Below are positions 9,687-15,224 of a stretch of DNA of 15,224 nt, piece after piece. Numbering within the stretch: position 1 is the stretch's first letter; the number at the start of each line of letters is the position of its first letter. The translations under genes and the position numbers were made by a program. The DNA is from CAYZYO01 sp964482585. Lineage in GTDB: Bacteria; Bacillota; Syntrophomonadia; Syntrophomonadales; Syntrophomonadaceae. The notes under the pieces were generated by a model that saw only the letters and a list, made by a program, of their open reading frames with translations, did not search any database and was not told the DNA's origin. The stretch covers positions 1-15,224 of the forward strand of contig CAYZYO010000058.1 of NCBI GenBank assembly GCA_964482585.1, given 5' to 3'.

Positions 9687-10826
9687 ATGTCTGCTAAAAG
9701 AGATTATTATGAAGTTCTGGAAGTTTCCCGGGATGCTTCGCCAGATGAAATAAAAAAGGCTTATCGTAAAATGGCCCGGAAGTATCATCCGGATGTTAAC
9801 CGGGATGATAAAAATGCAGCCGAAAAATTTAAAGAAATTAATGATGCCTATGAAGTATTAAGTGATCCGCAGAAACGGGAAGTATATGACCGTTTTGGCC
9901 ACGATGCTTTTGATCCGACCAGGAATAATGGAGCAGGAGGCTTTGCCGGGTTTGATTTTGATGACCTGGGCGGCGGATTTGGAGATATCTTTGATATGTT
10001 TTTCGGTGCTGCTGGTGGGGGACGCCGGAGAAAAACTGGCCCTCAACGTGGTGCTGATAGAGAAATTCGCATAGATATAGATTTTGAGGATGCCGTTTTT
10101 GGAATAGAAAAGGAAATAGAATTATTAAGGACCGAAAAATGTGAGAAGTGCAGGGGGAATGGAGCTGAACCTGGAACCAAAATAAAAACCTGCCCCAATT
10201 GTAACGGCAGTGGGCAGGTTCGTTCAGTGCAGAATACGCCTTTTGGGCGTTTCGAAACTGTAAGGCCCTGCAGCAGGTGTAATGGCGAAGGAAAAGTATT
10301 GGAAAAACCATGTTCTGCATGTAAAGGATCCGGGCAGGTTAGAAAAAACAGGAAAATAAATATCCGCATACCTGCTGGGATTGACAGTGGAGCTCGTTTA
10401 AGGATCCAGGGAGAAGGTGAACACGGTACTCGTGGAGGTGCTCCCGGGGATTTATACATTATAGTAATTGTAAGACCTCATTCTAAATTCAAGAGGGAAG
10501 GATATAATCTAATAGCTAGTCTGGAGATTAATTTTGTGCAAGCGGCTCTTGGTGCCGAGATAGAGACCCCTCTTTTGGGAGGTGCTACCCATAACTTATA
10601 TATTCCGGAAGGGACTCAACCCGGAGATATTATTACAGTAAAGGGCAAGGGGATTCCACATCTCAACAGCCACCGTAATGGTGATCTTAAAGTGAAAATA
10701 AAAGTGAGAATACCCACCAACTTAAGTAAAAAGCAGAAGGAACTGCTCGGCAGTTTCTTTGGTGATAATGAAGAAAAAAGTTCACGCAAAGGATTTTTTG
10801 ATAAATTTAAGGATGCAATGGGGTAG
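9687..10826 (+). CDS. dnaJ: DnaJ, Hsp40 co-chaperone (type I)
   Basis: DnaJ delivers unfolded proteins to DnaK and stimulates its ATPase. The product (379 residues) is a full type I J-protein: J domain with HPD at 34-36, a Gly/Phe-rich segment (about 75-115), four CxxCxGxG-type zinc-binding repeats ([32 protein letters not shown]), and two C-terminal substrate domains with [19 protein letters not shown] and [15 protein letters not shown] 9687 is chosen over GTG 9678, which lies in the ribosome binding sequence (AGGAAGGTGGGG, 9672-9683). The gene lies 94 bases after dnaK and 11 bases before prmA, so it is part of the heat-shock operon. Confidence 0.97.
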   Translation: MSAKRDYYEVLEVSRDASPDEIKKAYRKMARKYHPDVNRDDKNAAEKFKEINDAYEVLSDPQKREVYDRFGHDAFDPTRNNGAGGFAGFDFDDLGGGFGDIFDMFFGAAGGGRRRKTGPQRGADREIRIDIDFEDAVFGIEKEIELLRTEKCEKCRGNGAEPGTKIKTCPNCNGSGQVRSVQNTPFGRFETVRPCSRCNGEGKVLEKPCSACKGSGQVRKNRKINIRIPAGIDSGARLRIQGEGEHGTRGGAPGDLYIIVIVRPHSKFKREGYNLIASLEINFVQAALGAEIETPLLGGATHNLYIPEGTQPGDIITVKGKGIPHLNSHRNGDLKVKIKVRIPTNLSKKQKELLGSFFGDNEEKSSRKGFFDKFKDAMG

Positions 10827-10837
10827 AAGGTGACTAA

Positions 10838-11761
10838 ATGAAATGGCAGCAAATTAATATAGTTATTAAAGATATTGGTTTAGAAGCTGTAACAGGAATA
10901 CTTAACCAACTAGGTTCTTCAGGGGTAATTATTGAAAAACTTCAGAATAGGCTAAAAACTGAAGACAATTTTACAGGAGTCGATTCTGGTAGTTTGGATA
11001 TTGATTCTACCTGTGTAAAAGCCTATTTTCCAAAAGATCGTAGGATTAATGAAGAATTGGAGTGGCATTTAAACAGAGTACAGGATGTATTTAATATAAA
11101 GTACAGGATTTACTATAATGAAGTCCAGGATGAAAATTGGGAGCAAACATGGAAAGAGCATTATCATATGTTTAAGGTAGGAAAACGGATAGTAGTAAAG
11201 CCTGCCTGGCAGGATTACCAGGCAGAAGCGGGGGAAGTAATCATTAGTATTAATCCCGGTATGGCCTTTGGGACTGGAATACATGCTTCTACTCGCTTTT
11301 GTTTGTATTTTATAGATAAATATTTAAAAGGTAATGAAACCGTAGTTGATGCTGGTTGTGGTTCAGGAATACTATCCATTGCTGCAGGTAAATTAGGAGC
11401 CTCAAGAGTATTTGCGGTTGATAATGATGAAATTGCGGTTAAAGTTGCTAAAGAGAATATCTTTTTAAATAACCTCCAGGACAAAATTATGGTAGAAAAA
11501 AATGACATAATAAGAGATATCGGCAATTTTGAAGTAGATATTATTCTTGCAAATATTACCGCCCAGGTTTTAGGCGAATTTATCCCTCAAGCGGCCCCAG
11601 TATTACCTGAAGGAGGTTATTTTTTTGGTTCAGGTATTATAGAGACCCAGTGGGAGGAGGTAAAAAGCAGGTTTATAGAATATGGGTTTATTATAGAAGA
11701 AGTATTACAAGATGCTGAATGGATCGGAGCTGCAGCCAGAAAAAATTTAATCTGCAAGTGA
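10838..11761 (+). CDS. prmA: PrmA, ribosomal protein L11 methyltransferase
   Basis: PrmA trimethylates ribosomal protein L11, using S-adenosylmethionine. The product (307 residues, normal length) has an N-terminal substrate-binding domain (about 1-90), then ENWEQTWKEHYHMFKVG (99-115), the loop NPGMAFGTGIHAST (139-152), the SAM-binding motif VVDAGCGSGILSIAAGKLGA (169-188), VDNDEIAVKVAKEN, and LANITAQVL (237-245). The loop differs slightly from the common DPGMAFGTGTHPTT form (Asn for Asp, Ile for Thr, Ala for Pro). The gene begins 11 bases after dnaJ, with GAAGGTGA just upstream. In Gram-positive bacteria prmA commonly follows dnaJ, which supports the name and implies heat-shock cotranscription. 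Confidence 0.95.
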   Translation: MKWQQINIVIKDIGLEAVTGILNQLGSSGVIIEKLQNRLKTEDNFTGVDSGSLDIDSTCVKAYFPKDRRINEELEWHLNRVQDVFNIKYRIYYNEVQDENWEQTWKEHYHMFKVGKRIVVKPAWQDYQAEAGEVIISINPGMAFGTGIHASTRFCLYFIDKYLKGNETVVDAGCGSGILSIAAGKLGASRVFAVDNDEIAVKVAKENIFLNNLQDKIMVEKNDIIRDIGNFEVDIILANITAQVLGEFIPQAAPVLPEGGYFFGSGIIETQWEEVKSRFIEYGFIIEEVLQDAEWIGAAARKNLICK

Positions 11762-11843
11762 GATATCTGTGTGTGGGCTAGAAGTTTTTTGCTTCTACAT
11801 TTATACTTAGTATTACACTATTGTTTTCAAAGGAGGGTGTTTT

Positions 11844-12590
11844 TTGCACCGCTTTTTTATTTATCCAGATAATATACGAGGTAATCAAGTTATTATTGAT
11901 GATAAACAGGCCAGGCATGTTGAGAAGGTTTTGCGACTTAAACCCGGAGATTATATTCAGGGATTTGATGGAACCGGCCGTGAATATATCCTGAAATTAA
12001 ATGGCAATATAAACCGGGGCTTATCTGCAGACATACAAGATATTATTGATAATAACAATGAGCCGTTACTTAGACTGCACCTGGCTCAGGGGTTAGCAAA
12101 AGGCGATAAAATGAATACAATAGTTCAAAAAGCTGTCGAAATCGGGGTAAATACCATTCATCCTTTTATAAGTGAACATACTGTTGTACAGCTTGAACAG
12201 TTCAAAGCTGAGAGAAAACTTGAAAAGTGGAGAACAGTAGCGACCGAGGCTTGTAAACAATGCGGCAGAAGTATCATTCCTGAAATACAGCCGATAAAGA
12301 GTTTTGCAAGACTTCTGTTTGAAAGTGAAAATAAATTGGCTATAATGTTATATGAAAAAGAAGAACAATTAAGATTAAGGGATATTCTAAAGAAAAATAT
12401 AAAAAAGGATAAAAACCGGGCAGTGTTTATTCTAGTTGGACCAGAAGGTGGATTTTCTCTATGCGAAGTTGCAGCTGCTCGTAAAAAGGATATTAATGTT
12501 GCCGGACTAGGCCCAAGAATTCTAAGAACTGAAACCGCAGGAATAGCAGCATCGAGTATTATTATGTATGAATATGGTGATTTAGGTTAA
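11844..12590 (+). CDS. rsmE: RsmE, 16S rRNA m3U1498 methyltransferase
   Basis: RsmE methylates N3 of U1498 in helix 44 of 16S rRNA. The product (248 residues) begins MHRFFIYP, has a short PUA-like N-terminal domain, then the SPOUT methyltransferase fold. Motifs seen: QARHVEKVLRLKPGD, LAQGLAKGDKMNTIVQKAVEIG, ATEACKQCGRSIIPEI, LVGPEGGFS and LGPRILRTETAG; the last two form the knotted SAM site. The start is TTG, chosen because AGGAGGG lies at 11831-11837 with 6-base spacing and because no ATG or GTG occurs nearby in frame. The 82-base gap after prmA holds a short hairpin (TAGAAG 11779-11784 with CTTCTA 11792-11797). mtaB follows after 19 bases. Confidence 0.95.
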   Translation: MHRFFIYPDNIRGNQVIIDDKQARHVEKVLRLKPGDYIQGFDGTGREYILKLNGNINRGLSADIQDIIDNNNEPLLRLHLAQGLAKGDKMNTIVQKAVEIGVNTIHPFISEHTVVQLEQFKAERKLEKWRTVATEACKQCGRSIIPEIQPIKSFARLLFESENKLAIMLYEKEEQLRLRDILKKNIKKDKNRAVFILVGPEGGFSLCEVAAARKKDINVAGLGPRILRTETAGIAASSIIMYEYGDLG

Positions 12591-12609
12591 ATAGGGAAGG
12601 TTTATTATT

Positions 12610-13920
12610 ATGAAAACGGTAGCATTTCATACCCTTGGTTGTAAAGTCAACCAGGTGGAAACAGAAGAGATGAAGGAAGATTTTGTTAACCGGGGTTTTA
12701 ATATTGTTGGTTTTAATAGTAAAGCAGATATTTATATTATTAATACCTGTACAGTTACTCATGTTAGTGATCGGAAATCTAAAGCAATGATAAGAAGGGC
12801 GATAAGAAGAAATCCACTGGCAGTAGTGGCTGCTGTAGGGTGTATGGCACAAACTGATTCCAGGCAGTTAGCTGAAATAAAGGGAATTAGTCTTATTGTA
12901 GGGAACAGCGATAAGGAGAACATTGTAGACATTATCGAAAACCTTACAATGGAAGAAAAAAATAGAACAACAATTGTATCTAATCCTATTCGAGCTGAAG
13001 ATAAGCCCAAAACTGTAACCTACACCTGCAAACACCAACGAACACGTGCATTCATTAAAATACAAGATGGGTGCCAGAATTTTTGTTCGTATTGTATAAT
13101 TCCTTATACCCGGGGCCCTGTCAGAAGTAAGCTGCCGGCAAGTGTTGTAGATGAAATACGACAGCTGTTGGTTATTGGCTACCGGGAAGTGGTTCTGACA
13201 GGTATTCATACCGGTCTTTATGGTAGTGATCTTGATGGATGGGACCTGACCAGACTCTTAAGATTCATTATGGAAGAAGTGAAAGGCGATTATAGAATAA
13301 GATTAAGTTCAATAGAGCCTCTGGAAATGAATGAACAATTAATTAAAATAATTGCTGAAGAACCAAGATTATGTCATCATTTTCACATTCCCCTGCAAAG
13401 TGGCAGTAATAAAATTTTAAAAGCAATGTACCGCCGTTATACCAGGGAATTTTACCGGGAGTTGATCAATCATATAGCCATTAGCGTGCCTGATGCGGCA
13501 TTTACAACTGATATTATGGTAGGGTTTCCAGGGGAAAATGAGGAAGATTTTAGCGATACTTATACACTTATAGCTGGTTTACCATTAATGGATTTGCATG
13601 TTTTTAAATATTCACCAAGACCTGGAACTAAAGCATCCGCCATGCCTTTACAGGTGGAAGAAATAACTAAAAGGGATAGAAGTGAAAAGCTTTTGGAATT
13701 AGCCAGGAACAAATACTGCACTTTTATACGACGATTTTTAAATACCGATATGGAAGTCTTAGTAGAAAGGGAGTTGTATAATGATCAATATATAGGTTTG
13801 AGTGATAACTACATAAATGTAGAGTTTTCATCAAATAATGATCTACGAGGTAATTTTGCCACGATTAAAATTTCCAGTATGGATAGTGGTGTTCTTAAAG
13901 GAGAGTTATTGCCTATTTAG
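12610..13920 (+). CDS. mtaB: MtaB, tRNA t6A37 methylthiotransferase
   Basis: MtaB adds a methylthio group to C2 of the N6-threonylcarbamoyladenosine at position 37 of tRNAs reading ANN codons. The product (436 residues) has the three modules of the family. The N-terminal MTTase domain binds a [4Fe-4S] cluster by Cys11, Cys47 and Cys78 (GCKVNQVETE, NTCTVTHVSDRKS, AAVGCMAQ). The radical SAM domain has C155-x3-C159-x2-C162 in GCQNFCSYCIIPYTRGPVRS, then LTGIHTGLYG, LSSIEP, HIPLQSGS and DIMVGFPGE. A short TRAM-like region ends the protein. Relatives are MiaB and RimO; the KVNQ and SIEP motifs and the position after rsmE favour MtaB, as in Bacillus (yqeV). It seems to be the last gene of the heat-shock operon. 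Confidence 0.93.
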   Translation: MKTVAFHTLGCKVNQVETEEMKEDFVNRGFNIVGFNSKADIYIINTCTVTHVSDRKSKAMIRRAIRRNPLAVVAAVGCMAQTDSRQLAEIKGISLIVGNSDKENIVDIIENLTMEEKNRTTIVSNPIRAEDKPKTVTYTCKHQRTRAFIKIQDGCQNFCSYCIIPYTRGPVRSKLPASVVDEIRQLLVIGYREVVLTGIHTGLYGSDLDGWDLTRLLRFIMEEVKGDYRIRLSSIEPLEMNEQLIKIIAEEPRLCHHFHIPLQSGSNKILKAMYRRYTREFYRELINHIAISVPDAAFTTDIMVGFPGENEEDFSDTYTLIAGLPLMDLHVFKYSPRPGTKASAMPLQVEEITKRDRSEKLLELARNKYCTFIRRFLNTDMEVLVERELYNDQYIGLSDNYINVEFSSNNDLRGNFATIKISSMDSGVLKGELLPI

Positions 13921-13932
13921 AATAACTTTGAG

Positions 13933-13961
13933 TTAACAACATTCAATTAAATTGGTATTAT
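13933..13961 (+). promoter_or_regulatory. Probable sigma-A promoter of hinT
   Basis: TTAACA at 13933-13938 and TATTAT at 13956-13961, each five of six consensus bases, are 17 bases apart, and TGG at 13953-13955 makes an extended -10. The start site would be near 13968, which leaves a leader of about 160 bases before hinT. Confidence 0.6.
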
Positions 13962-14024
13962 AAGAATATAGTGAACAGGAAACAAGTTGGGATTGGAATT
14001 AGGATCAAAATTAGTTTTGTTCAG

Positions 14025-14055
14025 ATAATTATTTAAGAAAATAATTATACTTTTT
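14025..14055 (+). terminator. AT-only hairpin plus T run in the mtaB-hinT gap
   Basis: ATAATTATT at 14025-14033 pairs with AATAATTAT at 14040-14048 over a 6-base loop, followed by AC and five T (14051-14055). The shape is that of a rho-independent terminator, but a stem without G-C pairs is weak. It lies downstream of the promoter at 13933-13961, so it may end read-through from mtaB or attenuate the hinT leader. Confidence 0.35.
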
Positions 14056-14130
14056 CCTCTACGGCTGCAAGGTCTTTAATGAAAAAATAGTTATTAAGCA
14101 AATTCCTCACTTATGAAAGGAGGTGAAAAG

Positions 14131-14481
14131 GTGATTAAACATGATTGCCTCTTTTGCAAAATAGCAGCAAAAGAAATACAGTCTAAAATTGTTTATGAAG
14201 ATGAAAGAATTATTGCTGTGGAAGATATAAACCCGGAAGCCCCGGTTCATATTTTATTAATACCCAAAGAACATATAGGATCTTTAAACGATGTTACAGA
14301 TAATGATAAAGATCTTTTAGGACATATCCAGCTTGTATCAGCAAATATTGCAAGGGATTTGAAGATTTCTGATAAAGGCTATCGTCTGATCAACAACTGC
14401 GGGCCGTGGGGGGGGCAAGATATTTTACATATACATTACCATTTACTTGGTGGAAGAGAATTAGGTTGGCCACCAGGCTAA
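14131..14481 (+). CDS. hinT: HinT, HIT-family purine nucleoside phosphoramidase
   Basis: HinT-type proteins hydrolyse adenosine 5'-phosphoramidates, including lysyl-AMP. The product is 116 residues, the usual size. It begins with the HDCLFCKI segment common in this group, has EDINPEAPVHILLIPKEHI in the middle, and ends with the histidine triad HIHYHLL (His100, His102, His104) followed by GGRELGWPPG, which is typical of HINT rather than Fhit or GalT. An ATG at 14113 would add six residues, but it overlaps the ribosome binding site AAAGGAGGTGA (14116-14125); GTG 14131 stands 5 bases after it and is the better start. The third-last stretch of the DNA has eight G in a row (14408-14415). The physiological role in Clostridia is unknown. 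Confidence 0.94.
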   Translation: MIKHDCLFCKIAAKEIQSKIVYEDERIIAVEDINPEAPVHILLIPKEHIGSLNDVTDNDKDLLGHIQLVSANIARDLKISDKGYRLINNCGPWGGQDILHIHYHLLGGRELGWPPG

Positions 14482-14483
14482 TA

Positions 14484-14513
14484 TTGACTCCAGCCCCTGA
14501 ATAATAGTAAAAT
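14484..14513 (+). promoter_or_regulatory. Probable sigma-A promoter of rpsU
   Basis: TTGACT at 14484-14489 and TAAAAT at 14508-14513, each five of six consensus bases, are 18 bases apart. The start site would fall near 14520, about 38 bases before the rpsU ATG. A TATAAT at 14513-14518 lies next to it but has no good -35 at the proper distance. Confidence 0.5.
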
Positions 14514-14531
14514 ATAATGGTATTTATTCAG
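14497..14531 (+). repeat. Inverted repeat around the rpsU -10 region
   Basis: CTGAATAA at 14497-14504 and TTATTCAG at 14524-14531 form a perfect 8-bp inverted repeat with a 19-base spacer that contains the -10 hexamer and the likely start site. It could be a protein-binding operator or, in read-through RNA from hinT, a hairpin ahead of rpsU. An alternative pairing uses CAGGCT at 14474-14479 with AGCCTG at 14530-14535. Confidence 0.45.
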
Positions 14532-14557
14532 CCTGATCGAATGAGGGGAGGGAAACA

Positions 14558-14734
14558 ATGAGCGAAGTAAAAGTAGGAAAAAATGAATCCCTGGATAGTG
14601 CTCTAAAGAGATTTAAGCGGTCTTGTCAGCGTTCAGGGGTAATGCAAGATATAAGAAAACATGAACATTACGAGAAACCTAGTGTAAGGAAAAAGAAAAA
14701 ATCTGAAGCTGCCCGCAAGAAGAAGAAATTTTAA
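14558..14734 (+). CDS. rpsU: 30S ribosomal protein S21
   Basis: S21 is a small basic protein of the 30S platform near the anti-Shine-Dalgarno end of 16S rRNA. The product is 58 residues and starts [19 protein letters not shown], followed by [23 protein letters not shown] and a Lys/Arg-rich tail with RKKKK and ARKKKKF, all typical of S21. The ribosome binding site GGGGAGGG lies just upstream of the ATG. In Firmicutes rpsU usually sits after mtaB and hinT or similar genes, and before yqeY; no yqeY is seen in the following 490 bases. Confidence 0.95.
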   Translation: MSEVKVGKNESLDSALKRFKRSCQRSGVMQDIRKHEHYEKPSVRKKKKSEAARKKKKF

Positions 14735-14855
14735 TGTAAATTTAAAATTGATTTTTCCTATATAGATCTGCCAGTACGGCCAATAGCTAAAACAGATTTA
14801 AGAAAAGCATTTCAATCAGTATATTAATATAGTTAAAGCGGGGAAGCAGTAAAAG

Positions 14856-15113
14856 ATGTCGTCTTTAACTATTAAAGAAGCTGAAAAACCTGAAACCTGC
14901 TAATCAGTTGTCAAAGAAAACTAATTCTTTAGGGTTCCTCCCCAAACAGCTGATTGCAAAAAAGCAGGAAGTAATAAAATCTTTTGAAGAAAAATAAAGG
15001 AACCGGGTTGAAAAATTAAAGTATTAGGCAGATTAACAAAAATTAATGCCGGATTAGAAGATTTAAAAAGTCGGGCAGAAGAAACCCAACTTGTTTAAGC
15101 AGATACTAAAATA
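14856..15113 (+). pseudogene. Possible decayed coding sequence after rpsU
   Basis: No ORF over 60 codons exists here, yet three short, Lys/Glu/Leu-rich stretches follow each other in changing frames: an ATG at 14856 giving 15 residues (MSSLTIKEAEKPETC), an open stretch 14869-14997 (with NQLSKKTNSLGFLPKQLI and VIKSFEEK), and a stretch ending near 15099 (with LTKINAGLEDLKSRAEETQ). Their coil-like composition resembles one protein interrupted by frameshifts and stops. I recognise no family, and such composition also arises by chance in AT-rich DNA. The rest of the 380 bases between rpsU and the terminator shows nothing else. Confidence 0.25.
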
Positions 15114-15118
15114 GAGCA

Positions 15119-15162
15119 AAAAGCCTGACAGATATATTAATTGTCAGGCTTTTACTTTATTT
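15119..15162 (+). terminator. Strong rho-independent terminator
   Basis: AAAAGCCTGACA at 15119-15130 is perfectly complementary to TGTCAGGCTTTT at 15142-15153, a 12-bp stem with an 11-base loop, followed by a T-rich tail (ACTTTATTT). The A run on the left arm means it could work in both directions. It would end the rpsU transcript and isolate the next gene. Confidence 0.85.
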
Positions 15163-15180
15163 ATGGAGGGAAAATTTCTC

Positions 15181-15224
15181 ATGAGTATGATGAACAAAGG
15201 GAACAGGAATAAGAAACAAAAAAG
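15181..15224 (+). CDS. Start of an unidentified gene, cut by the window end
   Basis: ATG 15181 is preceded by GGAGGG at 15165-15170 with 10-base spacing and opens a frame that runs to the window end. Only 14 residues are visible, very basic (MSMMNKGNRNKKQK). An in-frame ATG at 15163 has no ribosome binding site. In spore-forming Clostridia, yqfC and yqfD often follow rpsU, and a short basic N terminus would suit YqfC, but this is a guess from position only. Confidence 0.45.
   Translation, partial: MSMMNKGNRNKKQK

Noticed and set aside
9838..10459. Overlapping minus-strand open frames of 138 and 160 codons inside dnaJ.
   Set aside because: They mirror the zinc-finger part of dnaJ, overlap each other and show no ribosome binding site or recognisable domain.

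Overview
The window is a bacterial chromosomal segment, fairly AT-rich, with almost every gene on the + strand. The sporulation gene spoIIP, the Gram-positive gene order spoIIP - (yqxA-like) - lepA - hemW - hrcA - ... - grpE - dnaK - dnaJ - prmA - rsmE - mtaB - hinT - rpsU, and strong AGGAGG-type ribosome binding sites point to an endospore-forming Firmicute of the class Clostridia. The archaeal-like (group III) chaperonin between hrcA and grpE is an arrangement known from Carboxydothermus and some related Clostridia, so a peptococcal, syntrophomonad or thermoanaerobacterial relative is likely. The species cannot be fixed from the sequence alone.

Layout. Positions 3-656 hold the 3' end of spoIIP, followed without a gap by a small membrane protein (657-965), probably the YqxA-like gene, and a weak terminator. 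A roughly 430-base spacer carries a good sigma-A promoter (1315-1343) for lepA (TTG start at 1393) and hemW. Next comes the heat-shock operon: promoter 4416-4444, a perfect CIRCE operator at 4459-4485, then hrcA, a group III chaperonin, grpE, dnaK, dnaJ, prmA, rsmE and mtaB, closely spaced. A 10-bp hairpin sits in the dnaK-dnaJ gap. hinT and rpsU follow, each with a plausible promoter of its own. After rpsU are about 380 bases with short ORF fragments in changing frames (perhaps a decayed gene), a strong terminator (15119-15162), and the first codons of another gene cut by the window end.

How the genes work together. HrcA should repress its own operon through CIRCE, so the whole Hsp70 machine (DnaK, its J-protein DnaJ, its exchange factor GrpE) and a second, lid-containing chaperonin would be induced together by heat or protein damage. 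The downstream genes modify the translation apparatus: PrmA methylates ribosomal protein L11, RsmE methylates 16S rRNA, MtaB thiomethylates tRNA. With LepA and S21 the block joins protein folding to ribosome function.

The most interesting element is the group III chaperonin under HrcA/CIRCE control. It contains a 10-base run of N, so a few residues are unknown. No RNA genes, insertion sequences or CRISPR arrays were seen.
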